From positions 120,975,434 to 121,039,433 of the forward strand of contig CM060967.1 of the NCBI GenBank assembly GCA_030765045.1: DNA of 64,000 nucleotides, read 5' to 3'. This DNA comes from Tenodera sinensis. Lineage: Eukaryota > Arthropoda > Insecta > Mantodea > Mantidae. The position numbers were made by a program, and so were the translations under genes. This document shows, piece by piece, positions 50,827 through 62,193 of this stretch. Below the pieces are notes generated by a model. The model worked only from the letters and a program-made list of their open reading frames with translations. It did no database searches and had not been told where the DNA came from. Numbering within the stretch: position 1 is the stretch's first letter; each line of letters begins with the position of its first letter.

Positions 50827-51891
50827 AAGTTTGGGTTCCGGCCTGGCCACTCAACATCTCAGCAGTTGCTGCGTGTGGTGGAGGCAGCCGCCCTGGGTTT
50901 CCAGGACAAAGCCTATACCGCCGCGGTTTCTCTAGATGTTGAGAAGGCCTTCTCTACGACCTGGCATGCCGGTCTCCTCCGCAAACTCATCCAACTGGAG
51001 CTACCCACACGCCTAATACACCTGCTACACTCATTCCTAAAACATAGATCCTTTGTGGTCGCAGTTGCGGGAACCAAATCCACACGAAGGCCAATCAGAG
51101 GCGGAGTCCCTGAAGGTTCTGTATTGTCCCCTACGCTGTTCAGCGTATATGTGGCCGACATTCCATCCGAGCAGCACGTTAACATAGCCCACTATGCTGA
51201 CGACGTGCTGCTATACTGTACAAACAAACACCCTCGCAGAACCTTTCTCCCCATACAGAGACACCTCCGCCTCATCCAAGAGTGGTGCAGGCGTTGGCGA
51301 TTGTCCATCAACCCGGAGAAAAGCCGAGCCATACTTTTCACCAAACGCCGCTTTCCCGCCAACTTCCCCACATTCACATACCTTCGCCGAAGGATTGAGT
51401 GGGTAGACTCCCTTACCTACCTGGGAGTAAAGCTCGACAAGGGCCTAACTTTTCGGGGACACATCAACGACCTATCAGCGCGGACCAGCGGGGCAATTGC
51501 CTCACTGTACCCTATGCTGCGGTCGGGGATGCCAATTCCCTTAAAGTTACGCCTCTTTCGGGCTCTCATTATCCCTATCCTCCTGTATGCCTGCGAAATC
51601 TGGGGCATGGCTGCAGACACCCACCTCCTGCGTCTGCAACGTATACAGAATAGAGGTCTTCGTGTAATCTATTCTGTATACCGTAGATTCCCTACGAGAC
51701 TACTGCACGAAGCCTCGTCCCTCCCGTACGTGGAGGACGAAATTAGGCGCCGGGCAACTAAATTCTACGACCAGTTTCCACAACATCGGAGCGCCCTGGT
51801 TAGGTCTCTTCGGGACTATATCCCTAGAGAACGCACGCTTGCGCTTGCGGGCACCCCCGGTAACACAGGAGCTACCCCATCAACAGCGTAA
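50827..51891 (+). CDS. Jockey-clade LINE reverse transcriptase, 5'-truncated, frame open
   Basis: Similarity begins abruptly at KFGFRPGHSTSQQLL (in frame after a TAA about 15 bases upstream). It runs without a stop for about 354 codons; an internal ATG is at 50866. Catalytic motifs are intact: motif A SLDVEKAFSTTW (Asp at residue 24 from that ATG), motif B GGVPEGSVLSPTLFSVYVAD, and motif C HYADDVLLY with the paired aspartates at about residues 111-115. Then come LSINPEKSRAILF, YLGVKLDKGLTF and the C-terminal LLRLQRIQNRGLRVIY typical of jockey/R1-like elements. The endonuclease domain and RT fingers are missing, as usual for 5'-truncated LINE copies. In a full element this enzyme copies element RNA at a nicked genomic target. 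It is a non-functional fragment despite the open frame. Codon GC is high relative to the flanks. Confidence 0.85.
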   Translation, partial: KFGFRPGHSTSQQLLRVVEAAALGFQDKAYTAAVSLDVEKAFSTTWHAGLLRKLIQLELPTRLIHLLHSFLKHRSFVVAVAGTKSTRRPIRGGVPEGSVLSPTLFSVYVADIPSEQHVNIAHYADDVLLYCTNKHPRRTFLPIQRHLRLIQEWCRRWRLSINPEKSRAILFTKRRFPANFPTFTYLRRRIEWVDSLTYLGVKLDKGLTFRGHINDLSARTSGAIASLYPMLRSGMPIPLKLRLFRALIIPILLYACEIWGMAADTHLLRLQRIQNRGLRVIYSVYRRFPTRLLHEASSLPYVEDEIRRRATKFYDQFPQHRSALVRSLRDYIPRERTLALAGTPGNTGATPSTA

Positions 51892-52185
51892 GCTGAACTC
51901 CTTACAGTCCTTCCAAGAGTAGTTTGGAAGTCCAAAATCTTTCGCCAAATATCCATATTTGGACCACCCATCAGCAGTGCCCAACGGTAGTTGCATGCTG
52001 AAACTAACAACCGATGAGGAGCATAATTATATGCTACCTCCTAACAACCCTCAATCCTGATTCTTCACCAGCCATCCTATAACATCCTAATCCCGTCATA
52101 CAGTGGTTAAGCCCTAAAAGGGCAGGTACACGAATGACACACTTCGGGCTGTTCTCAGCCTGCCATCTGGCAGTCTAGTCTAGTC
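51892..52185 (+). mobile_element. 3' untranslated region of the jockey-like LINE
   Basis: Moderately GC-rich sequence directly after the reverse transcriptase stop, ending in a small hairpin (TGCCATCTGGCA at about 52161-52172) and short TCTAG repeats. The repeats may be the element's 3' tail. No poly(A) was found, so the right boundary is approximate. Confidence 0.45.
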
Positions 52186-52249
52186 GCTTCGGAGTCTCTC
52201 AATAATCGTGTTTTTAGGTTAAAGTTTGAGGGTCAGATTTTTGGTGGAC

Positions 52250-52400
52250 GGACTTATTCAGGGCTTGGGTGGATCGTTGTTGCAAACCATGGCTTCCAGC
52301 CATTTACGTGAAATGTTTTCGTACTCCTCCCCTTTCGCTGTTCACCTAGGCCTGATATTTGTCCAAATCGAATCCAGGCCTCTTTCCTGGAGCCAGAGTA
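52250..52400 (-). repeat. Dispersed repeat copy, partner at 6.74-6.90 kb
   Basis: The minus strand matches 6740-6900 in order (see that entry). The class is unknown. It lies just beyond the LINE 3' end, but orientation is opposite and no link is implied. Confidence 0.5.
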
Positions 52401-53924
52401 CATACAAATTGTAAGCGAGAATTAAAACCAACTCCGAAAATGCTAGAAGTATTATAGCTCTGAACAAAGATGGTCAAGGATGTATATTTATATGAATCTT
52501 ATACAAATTTCACTGCGGAAGCACGCGTCAATTGTTGTACCTACGTCTTTTCTAAATAATAATTAATAGCTTCTCAGCCATACTGACAAAACATAGTAGT
52601 TTCCATTATTTGAATATACAATGAGCATGCATGGACATAATTTCGAATGTGTTATATTGGATGTGAAAGTCTAAAGGTAACTGCATATCTAGGTTTCTAG
52701 CGAGAATTTCTTTAATTGCGATCAGTATAAAGCGGTGATTTGCACCACAGATTTTTGAACATTGTTCATAAAATACTCCAGGTCGGTTAGATCCAGAAGT
52801 TACTCGATTTAACATTTAGCGGACTTCATAATTATGCAAAGTGTGTTGTATCCATTAACATGAATATACCAATTTATACATTAACGTCAGAATTTAAATA
52901 TAATACATTTTAAATTCTTTAGTTTGATTATTTTAGCGTGTGAATGGGATATTTAATCTGAATCTTAAGATTCATCTAAAACATTTATAAATTTGTAAAG
53001 CTGAACATTCCTTACGCTTTTAAAGTGTCATTCTATGCTTCTAAGAATTTACATTATACATTCTCGTAGCTACAAAAGTAAAGCAATAACTCAAAAAATT
53101 CTATACATGCCAAAATACAAGAGTAAAAATGGTTGCGAATTCTACCTTTCTGCTTTTATTCAGATGAGAACTTCCATCATTATAAACCGTGCTTATAATC
53201 TTGGCAATCTGCTAAAATTAATTGTTTTAATGACAGGATAAATACCTTTTGTCTTTGTTTATCGCAGACCTTAATTGAAAAGAAAATATCTGCGTTTATG
53301 ATTATTCGTGTGCTGTGCAGTGATGCAAATGTGTTCTGTGAAAATAACAGCTAAGTGATAATCTCAATTTTAAATAGTGGTTATGTGTCTTAAAATAATC
53401 GTGTCTGTACAATCTGAAGTGCGAATCGATTGTGGACTTCTGATCAGATCAGTTTGCAGCATCTCCGTTGTAATCTTTTGAGCCTCTAGAATACAGAGGT
53501 AGTAGTTACAGCGTTAGTGGTGGAATGTTATAAAAGTAAATAAAGCAGGCTTTCTAAATTGTTTTCCAAGGAATTTTTAAAATTTAGAATTATGAGAAAT
53601 ATATTTTATGCCCGGCCTTTGATTAATATAAAATTGTGTCTGAGCTAAAAACCTGTGACAATATTTATGAGATATTACTTTACTGTTATTGCATTTTGTT
53701 TATAAAAATACAGATGCAGGATGTACAACGAAGATCGCTGGAAACACTAATCGATCGGTCATACGACCTCGGACGAATATTTCACAAAATAGTGTAGTTG
53801 TATGAATCTGTATCGCTGTGCATGCTATGATAACAGATGTGCAAAAATTGTATTAAAATAGAAATGTGGGTCTTTAGTGTTGATCTAAAGTGGAAATTGG
53901 AAATGGTGGGGATCAGACTAACAC
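52401..53924. other. Unassigned AT-rich stretch
   Basis: No element or gene recognised. Short chance frames only. Confidence 0.4.
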
Positions 53925-54310
53925 TAACTTACGAGTGGCCTCCCCCAGTACCAAGACTTCACTTTCTGCGTCCAGCCCCCCAACTGGGAGCGAAGTCCGT
54001 CGAGGTAGCCGCACTGAAACACGCATCCAATCAGCGCACAACCACTCATCACCAGCCAATCAGCGACACCCGCCGCTAGCGCCATCTTCACTGCGCCACC
54101 GCCACCGCAGACCCCGCAGGTTGGCGGCCCACGGCTCCCTGACTTTTGAGGGGGGGAGTGTTTGGGGGTTTCAGTGAAGGGGCAAGGGCGAGGATCCAGC
54201 ATAGAATTTGGAAAAAACGGTATACACAGAACGGCTTCAGAAAAACACATAATCGAGGCCAAGACTACTACACGGGACAGGGTTGATCTTGCCGCGCGTT
54301 TCAAAGTCTC
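53925..54310 (-). promoter_or_regulatory. CpG-rich island: candidate promoter with minus-strand first exon
   Basis: This is the most CpG-dense host-like block in the window. It holds two CCAAT boxes (CCAATCAGCGCA at about 54027 and CCAATCAGCGAC at about 54056) and, on the minus strand, GTGAAGATGGCGCTAGCGG. That is both a YY1-like element (AAGATGGCG) and a strong Kozak start. From that ATG the minus frame stays open for about 50 codons (MALAAGVADWLVMSG, then GRPL) and ends at a consensus donor, CTC|GTAAGT, with the exon edge at 53933. Direction is uncertain: the CCAAT boxes could equally drive plus-strand transcription from about 54120. It could be a distal first exon of the whirlin-like gene, which is on the same strand about 34 kb downstream, or belong to another gene. 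Confidence 0.4.
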
Positions 54311-54859
54311 TCAACAAAATGTATCGGGTCCCGCTGTAGCTCCGTCTTCGACTACCAGAGGTAGCCGTCCCCTTTTAGGAACACAATGAACCTCTTTCTC
54401 AATCCGTCTCAGGTTACCGCATGCGTTCTCTCTTTCTCTCTTTAAAATATACCTGATTATTGCTTACTTTCACTATAGAGGGAATCACAAGACAGACCAA
54501 TAGTACGACATCTTTGCAGAACGAGGAAGAAGCTTCTGCAAAGCACTTAATCCATGTGTATTGCATACAATTTTTTTCGGCGATAGTGAATAATAGAATT
54601 ATTTACAGGAAAGTAAAATGAATTACTATCAGCTGTTCAAAAGCAGCATCAAAGCAGCACTTATACCTTGAATGTTAACCGGTGATCGACTGTTCACACA
54701 GGTCAGGAAACAAAGGTGAGATGGCTGCCTGCACCGAAAGTTTATCTGTATTTAAATTATGCATAAATTAAATAAAGGAAAGGAAATATTAAACGGTTGA
54801 ATTCAACTATCAAATATGATATGATATATATTGCATATCTGCAAAAATAAATATATGAG
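54311..54859. other. Unassigned stretch
   Basis: No feature recognised between the CpG island and the fold-back element. Confidence 0.4.
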
Positions 54860-55453
54860 GTCATTAAAACATATGTTAACCCACTCGTGGGTTCTCTGCA
54901 ATGCGTGAGGGAAACGAGAGTCATCGGCGATATGTTGCCAGTTTAAGCGCATTAAAATAAACTGAACTAATTAAACAAAATGGGTTTTATTACTTTCCTA
55001 CCACTTATCACACACCACACTCCAATTTTCAGCTCATAGTAAGGTGTTTCACGTGACCATTAATAAATTTGAAGCTTTGGGTTTGGTGTTAGATAAAAAA
55101 CGTTCGAAATTAGTTTTAGCAGAAAATTAACTAGTTAAAATAGGTGCTAATTTATAGAATGGCCTCGAAAATCGTACACAAGCTATCTCAACAGATTAAG
55201 GTGAACAAAGTCTATTTTCGACTTCAGAAAAACCTGTGCTGTGACTCATGATGACCTAAAATTGAATATGGTGTCTGGTAAGTGATAGAAGAGTAATGAA
55301 CCCATTTCATTTAATCAAACAATGAGATATGTTGCCTGTTTGTGAGGTAAGAATTTTAGTGTGCCTCTGCCGGCACCATTTTGTCGGCGACTCTTGGTTT
55401 TCTCGTGCAGTAGAGAGAGAGCCCGCGATTGGGTTACCATAAGTTTTAATGAC
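54860..55453. mobile_element. Fold-back element with arms of about 180-200 bp
   Basis: Left GTCATTAAAACATATGTTAA and (right, reverse complement) GTCATTAAAACTTATGGTAA start two arms. Going inward, both carry AACCCA-x-TCG-x-GGG-x-TCTCT, AGAGTC-x-x-CG, ATATGTTGCC or ATATCTCATT-type blocks, AAATGGGTT, TATCAC and CAATTTT-x-AG in inverted order. The right arm is somewhat longer. The middle of about 200 bases is unpaired. No transposase frame. No clear target duplication. Confidence 0.65.
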
Positions 55454-58440
55454 TCTTTACATCTCGATAGTAGGAGAAGTAAATATATTAATATCTGCCA
55501 CAAATAAAACCGCCAAATGCAGAGTGTAGGAATTTTAAATATTTTATGTATGATAACATGAGTTGGAGGCGGACAAAAGTACACTATCATTGAAAAAACG
55601 TTTTTTTCTTTACGTAAGCTTACAGTATTGCAGAAGAGAAGTTTATATTCTAAACGATGTTTTAGATGAAAATGTATTTTGTTGGTATCTACGTTGGTAT
55701 CTACGAGTAATATATTTTATATCTGACTGAGAGGCAAATAATGGCAGTCTGTGATAGCAAGATAGGTGTTTAAGATTTCCAGGATGTGATTATTTACGGT
55801 GAAGGCAACAAAAGATCTAAATTTCCCAACTTCTAGCGCGTGAAAAGTGTTTGGGGAAATAAAATGTTGGGAGTAATCAAAGCTTTAACAATACTGCAAA
55901 TCAATGAAACGCGTCAGCACTGAAAACGAGTAAATGTGACTATAACTTTAGTTTTAAGCATCCAAACATTGGAGTGCACAGGCGAAAGTTTGTTTCATTA
56001 ATGCGCCTGGATAAAATAATAATTTGTTATTTAGCAAATTAATTATATCTGGATGTTTAAATTTGTTTAGTTTTGAAACAAAGAAAGTATATGATTCCTT
56101 AAATTGTTACAATATTTCATTGCATTTTCTGGGAAAACTTTCTTTCAATCAGGATGACAATCATATTTTTTAAAAGTGTAATCACACATGGCATGTTGCT
56201 CTACTTTACACAGTATAGTTTCTGTTTAGTACGATAGGCAGGATGAGCTTTGGAGGAAAGCAAGGTTCCTCAATATAATTTAAAAAATGCGATAATTGAA
56301 TATGGAAACACTTTGACTCAGTATTGTGGCGATTCAGGAGCTGCTATAGGCAGCTTCCCGACTCACGGGGATGCACGATGCTGGCCACATCAATTATGTT
56401 GGATGATCACCCATCTGGGCCTTGCATAACTTCAGTTGAAACTGGCAGTCGGGTTGATCAGCTATGTGTGCTACAGCGCACGAATTATTTATTATTTTCG
56501 AGCAACCTAATGGCATAAGGTCTGAGTAAAGGGGCCAAGTAGATTCCATGCACCTCTTAAACGTTTTCAAGTTGCTTGCACGGAATATAACTGTATGTTA
56601 AAAATGGGCACTATTCTAAGATTTCTTTCTATGTACATCCATAATTTTAGGTTGTAGTTAACCATAACCTTTCATTTGCATCCAAAAGACTACTGAATTA
56701 TCAACACTTTTGCTTGGACTTTGTTAACAACATATGGAGACTATACGACTGAAAGGTCTCACTCAGCCTTTGATTAGTATTTGTTTTAGAATAGTAAGAA
56801 AACTAAATTCAAAACAAAGATATCCACGTTAGACAGTACATTGTTCATCGATGCTTCAAAACTAGAATAAAATTAAATTATATTGAACTAATATGATAAA
56901 GAATAGTTTTTGCTGGTGTTCAATGGAGGCTACAATTTTTGTTTATGTACGGCATATAAAACACATGCATTTATATGTATAGGTGGAGGTTTCACTATAA
57001 TTCATTAACTTGGAGGAAAGTATTCTTTAAATTACGCTCAAGCTAGAAATGATATCAGTACGGTTTCAATGGTATTTTGCATCAGTGAATTACGCAAAGA
57101 ATCCTTAATTACGTGTTTGTTTTTTTAAACATAATAAATACGTAACAAGCGCTGCAACACTCAGAAGCATATGGGTAAAGAACTGACAGCTACCCAAAGA
57201 GGCAGCAGTGCCTGCGAGTCACAATGAATCGCGAGTCATATTTTCGCCACCTCTGATTTAAAGGTACTTTAGTGTTGACGGAGCTACACTCGCGGGCCCC
57301 TGGTGCTTTGAAACACGCAGGACATCGAACAGGGAAAGAGAGAAAGAGAAAGCAATACATTAAGCGTAGGATGCCTCAAATTTTTATTCCCGTTTTTTGT
57401 TTTGGATATGCCTGAAATTGTATTTTGGTTCGAGCCATTTGGCAGTCAAGTATTGGCCAAAGGTAGCGGCCGGATGTGCATATGGACTATTTAGCTTTTG
57501 ACTAGCTGGATATACTAAACAATAACTTATTTACTTTAATTACTAAGCATATTTCTAGCCATACTTCTAAGGAATGAAAATTGAGACAGCAACACAGAAA
57601 ACAGACTATGGTCTTTTGGAGACACACACAAGGAAATGATTGGGTTAAGAGACAGATAAAGAAAGCACCCTTCTATTCAAACTAGTCCTTATATTACGTT
57701 AAAACTACAGCTACACTAAAAATCACAGTTATACAACATAAACCGTTATTTTCAACTGTTCTGCAACATCTAGGTAAGACTCTGGGGGATTTCAATACTT
57801 AGGTCTACCGTCAATAATTAATTTATGACATATCTTCTGCTACATGAAAAAAAAAAAAAAAAAAAAACACTTAGGTTAGAGGCAGACATTTAAAATCCCC
57901 TCTAGTTTTATAGAACACAACACTTTAAAATTAACATTCATAAACCTGGAAATAAAAAACTGCTGCATCACCAGTAACAGCCACCTTTAAAGAAAGGTAT
58001 TTAGTAACAAATTACATACTACACAAAAAACATACATTCGTAATTAACAACATAAACTTCCGTGTCTAAGGAAAATATATTTGCTAAATAATTAACAGTT
58101 CTTAATCTTATCAAAACAAAAAAATACTAGAAATTAACGCTATTCATATATAACAAGCTAAGTGCTCAGACATACGCAAGTCATCTGTTGAACCTGTGCA
58201 GTGTGTGAAAACCTAAATTACACTGTTTGTGAAATAGAGTTTGCAATTAAATAATCCCTTTAGTTCTGTGCAGCCTCAGGCATAACGAAATCGCTGTTAG
58301 AATGCTAATGAGGCCTCCACGGTTTTTAACAGCTGTTTGGAAGCATTTCATTCTCCAGATGATAAAATATGTTTAACCTCTTCCCCTCCTATACGATTAT
58401 CATTTAAATTTCAAGTAGGTTCAGTTTACACATTTTGTCA
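55454..58440. other. Unassigned stretch with one poly(A) tract
   Basis: Contains an A21 run at 57847-57867 and a GC-richer patch at 56320-56480, neither linked to a recognised element. A GAAA-rich patch lies near 57338-57352. Otherwise AT-rich with nothing identified. Confidence 0.4.
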
Positions 58441-59100
58441 TCTCTACTATTGCATTCCGCTCAAAAATTCGATGCCAGATTTCACTGAAAAAATATGTTA
58501 GTAATTTTACAAAGCGCTCTGCAGTCAATCAGGGTGTGTGAATAGAATAGATCAAAAAAGAAAAGTCGTTTAAAAACCAAACTTGGTATTTAAACTCAGT
58601 ATTTTTCACGGATGCGAAACAAAGGTTTTGAAGAAACTCCCTCCCCCCACGTGGGGCATTTTTCGAAAGTTTTAATCTTCTCAGAAGTAGCTTTAATGGA
58701 GTTTGTTTAAAATATCATATACTTAAGATTATTTCAGAAAATTGAAATATATATATATATTGAATTTTTTAAATAGCCTCCGAAGCCCTCTTCATTCTGA
58801 ATTGCTCTCGTATAAAAGGAAAACTATAAGAGATGGAGAACATCTTATTAGAGAAAAAATGTAGATCTAGTTTAAACACACAACTTATGTCGAATAAATG
58901 TGAAGTTGACCATTTTCAAAATATTCCTTATTATTGGTTTTTATCCTAAAATACGTATACTATTCTCAAATCGAAAGTCGTTATTCACTATTTTCTTCTG
59001 ATTATGCAAAGAGAACGGAATTTCAAGACTATCGCTTAACAACTAGCTCTTAAAAGGTTTGACTACAGGCTTATGTTTGTATTACCTCAACTACCTCTCA
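58441..59100 (+). repeat. DR1 repeat copy, left part (split copy)
   Basis: AAAAATTCGATGCCAGATTTCA, AAAAGTCGTTTAAAAACCAA, GGATGCGAAACAAAGG, ATGTAGATCTAGTTTAAACA, TTCCTTATTATTGG and AAAAGGTTTGACTACAGGCT follow the DR1 order. The copy is interrupted near 59100 and its last blocks resume at about 59645. Confidence 0.75.
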
Positions 59101-59159
59101 AAGATTGCTCACACATGGCTTGTATGTTTAAAAACACCAACAGTAAGTTTGTTGGCATA

Positions 59160-59603
59160 AATAAATAATAATAATCACCTAACTATACCTTGTTCAGTCT
59201 TTTGAGACTGAGTGGCAGCCGGAGATATAACCTTCCACTGTCTCAAAAGACTGAACAAAGTATAACTAACCAACACCAGTGCCCAACAGCCCTATACGGG
59301 CCAAGGCTTACCGCCCAGGAGCTGCCTTCCCCACTTCTACCAACTACAGGCGTCATGAGTGGGGTGCAGTACTGGAGGGTGGTACGTGATCAGCGCTCCG
59401 AGCCCTCCCCGCCGGTTATGCGGTCTTCATGACCTGGGTCCGCATTGTTTTTATTTGAGTAGCTCTCCCAGACACCTAACGAGGCTGAGTGCACCCCGGA
59501 CCACACCTCCCAGCGGGGAAAACTCCCATGCCGGTACCGGGGATCGAACCTGTGTCCCCCGCGCCAAAGGCAGGCGCGCTACCACTACGCTACGGGGGCG
59601 GTC
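59160..59603 (-). mobile_element. Long tRNA-derived SINE, inserted in a DR1 copy
   Basis: Minus strand: CCCCCGTAGCGTAGTGGTAG (A box TAGCGTAGTGG), then GGTTCGATCCCC (B box), then a GC-rich body of about 300 bases. A strong hairpin (59189-59208 with 59240-59260) follows, and the element ends in an ATT/ATA-rich tail at about 59160-59175. The family differs from the SINEs at 10.6 and 5.5 kb. Plus-strand frames at 59190-59658 are shadows. DR1 sequence on both sides shows that it landed within an older repeat. Confidence 0.7.
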
Positions 59604-59644
59604 CTGTATTGCCCTACATTTACATATTATAGGTAGGTACCTTA

Positions 59645-59767
59645 AAGGAAATATATAAAACGACTTCTATAAATGTTTAACCTGATTAATATGAGCTAGA
59701 GGAAGAGTAAGAACAGTTTACATAGTGAGTAGAGTAATTCATGCGAGTGCAAAGCATAAAACTTTTT
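59645..59767 (+). repeat. DR1 repeat copy, right end (split copy)
   Basis: AAAGGAAATATATAAAACGA, CTTCTATAAATGTTTAACCT and GAGTAGAGTAATTCATGCGAGTG match the last 120 bases of the DR1 order, with the end motif decayed. Confidence 0.65.
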
Positions 59768-60283
59768 ATGAAAGAAGAGGAACTTAATTTGGCGCTTGGG
59801 CCTCTGGAACCCGTCACATCCTATTATTCATCTGTAAGTCTACACGTTTAAAAAGACGTTCAAATAATACATAGTTTAGTTTCTATGTTCGCTTATCCTC
59901 GAGGCTTCCTTTTATGTACTTGCAGAGACTACAGTATCAGAAGTAAAGAAAGCAGTGTTCTTGTATCCTAGATGCGAGAATAAACAAACTATTCTGCTAT
60001 TATTTACAATACTCAGTGTTAGATAAATACTTCATACCTATCACAGCAGTTGTATACCAGTATAAGTATTAAACTGGCAGCATGGTGATTCACATACACA
60101 CATTTTGTAGTACACGAATAGAGTTAATGGACAAAGACAGTTCAAGTCCCCTATTACACTTCACCATCCTCTCGCCTTCTTTTGGTATTCAGACAATAGG
60201 TTGTACACAGCCAGTAGGTACCTCTTTACCTGCCACCAAGATGGAGCACGCTGCAGGGAAGAAAAGCTTCGATAGGCAAATAG
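59768..60283. other. Unassigned stretch
   Basis: No feature recognised. The frame at 60082-60357 runs into the hAT element and is probably chance. Confidence 0.4.
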
Positions 60284-60291
60284 TTCTACAT

Positions 60292-61318
60292 CAGGGGGAG
60301 AGAACTTCGGGTCGTGTGACGTATTTAAACGCAGAGCCAGCTTGTACGTTCGTGTGACGTCAGGCGAGAGCGCTGTACTGCTATGCTGCCTAGATCAGCG
60401 GCGCTACTTGCACGAAACTGAATGAATATGAAAAATGTTATTTGGGCATGTTTAGAAAGAACGCTCTTCAGCACAGTCTGAGGGTTTTTATTTGTTGTGT
60501 GAGGGATCTTAACGGCGTTAGTGGGAATTTTGTTTTTATTTTGTGTTTTTGTTGACGTTGTGTAGTGTTGTGTATAGTGCTTTTGTGTTTGTATTCAGTT
60601 CCCCGTGTTTCACACTAGTTTGAGACCAGGCTTCAAGATGTAGAAACATTGTCAACTACGTTTCAGGTCTTTGCGACCCCGTATTCATTGGATGTTAACA
60701 ATGTTTCTAGCAGGTAGCAAATTGCATTGATAAATTTACAGTGCGACGATTTTCTGAAGGACAAATATAAACACAAGGAAGACTTGGTTGATTTTTATAA
60801 GAATGTTCCTCAAACCAGATTTCTGAGGTTGTATGCCCTTGTTGCACGGATATTATGTATGTTTGGTTCTACGTATGTGTGCGAACAATTCTTTTCTGTT
60901 ATGAACCGTTCTAAGTCAAAATCCTGAAGCATATTGTCAGATCACAATTTGACATGCAGTCTTCGGTTACAAATGTGCCGTACATTACGCCCTAACATTG
61001 ACAAACTAGTTAAAGAAAAGCGAAATGGCAAATATCGGAAAATGTCCACCTAATTGTTCTGTATAGCTCTCCTCTAGCCCAGGCAAAATAGTTATAATCT
61101 CTGTTGTATTTGTGTTATAACATGACTGTTCACATAAACTAGAATTTATATTATTTATAATCTGTGACTATTCCGTAATTGAAACAGTCAGCATTAAAAT
61201 TGCGATGCCCGCACGCCTTTCCTCTTGCCCGCTGTGACGTCGCACTTTCAACTGGCCGTCGTTGCGAGCATGTGAGCTGAGTGGGCTGACGTCACAGCAG
61301 CAATACTGCCTTCCCCTG
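60292..61318 (+). mobile_element. hAT element, internally deleted, with 8-bp target duplication
   Basis: TTCTACAT is directly repeated at 60284-60291 and 61319-61326, the 8-bp duplication length diagnostic of hAT transposons. The ends both start CAGGGG when read inward (CAGGGGGAGAG and, right reverse complement, CAGGGGAAGGC), and both contain TGTGACGT about 22 bases in. At 1027 bp it is far shorter than an autonomous hAT and keeps only a transposase C-terminus. Confidence 0.85.
60619..61053 (+). pseudogene. hAT transposase C-terminal (dimerisation) domain, stops present
   Basis: One frame with two internal stops (TAG at 60715-60717 and TGA at 60925-60927) reads FETRLQDVETLSTTFQVFAT, then LINLQCDDFLKDKYKHKEDL, then FLRLYALVARILCMFGSTYV directly followed by CEQFFSVMNRSKS. 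After the second stop it continues LTCSLRLQMCRTLRPNIDKL. The order CMFGSTYVCEQFFS...LR is the C-terminal dimerisation region of hAT transposases and of the host proteins derived from them (GTF2IRD2-like, ZBED-like). The zinc finger and catalytic RNase H-like core are missing. The frame sits inside the hAT ends at 60292-61318, so it is a remnant of that element rather than a host gene. Confidence 0.8.
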
Positions 61319-61326
61319 TTCTACAT

Positions 61327-62075
61327 AGAGCACACTAAGTCCGTTATATGACGTGCGTTGCTGCTACGTCTATCTGATTCATTAAATGTATATACAGCCG
61401 ACCCCAAATGTTTTCCGATCAACGTATTCCTAGACGCGGCGGAAAGGCAAGATAGCTCATCGATAGGTTATGCCAGGTGGTCTGAAAGGTTGACTTGCCA
61501 GCTCACATCTGTCTACAAGGGTGATTCTGTGTGTCTGTAAGTCCAAAGAAAATATCACTCAACATTTTCCTTATACTTGGTCGTAAGTAAGTCAACTCAG
61601 TGTGAAGAAAACATAATTAATCTTATAAATCCAGAACGCACTCGCAGCGAGGATGGAAACTGAATATTCGCCTTTAGAGACATCACATCACTCTATAATT
61701 AAATTAAATTTAAAACGTTTAAATAATTTTAATATGCCACGTTTTTTATTTAAGCTATTCATGCAGACACTCGCATGCGCACTGCAAAATTTCTAAATTG
61801 TTTTTATACAGCAAACATGAAATCGTGTATTTGACGTGCTATTTCGCATCGACATTTAAAACATTGAATGATTGTCGAAAACAACAGGAAAACAGAACTT
61901 CAAAGGAAAATAAAAGTTTAGCGTAACACAAGTAATGGAACTACTACAAATCGCAAAAGAGCATGTTTCAAAAAAACTATGAGGCATGAACCTCTATAGG
62001 TTACGACATAGCTCCTCCCCCTCAGCTTTTTTGCCTATCATCCTTTAAATCTCAACAAGTTTTATTTGTTGTTGA
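61327..62075. other. Unassigned stretch
   Basis: No recognised feature between the hAT element and the microsatellite. Confidence 0.4.
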
Positions 62076-62165
<90 letters not shown>

Positions 62166-62193
62166 TACTATTATTATCATCATTATCATTATT
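62076..62193. repeat. (TTA)n microsatellite
   Basis: About 85 bases of pure TTA followed by TAC- and ATC-interrupted repeats. Leu-homopolymer frame is an artefact. Confidence 0.95.

Noticed and set aside
51192..52010. Other-frame and minus-strand ORFs
   Set aside because: Overlap the reverse transcriptase frame and have no motifs of their own.
53890..54304. A complete 126-codon minus-strand gene
   Set aside because: The upstream part of the frame is probably untranslated leader; only the region from the AAGATGG start to the donor at 53933 looks exon-like.
59190..59658. Two plus-strand frames over GC-rich DNA
   Set aside because: They lie inside a minus-strand tRNA-derived SINE.
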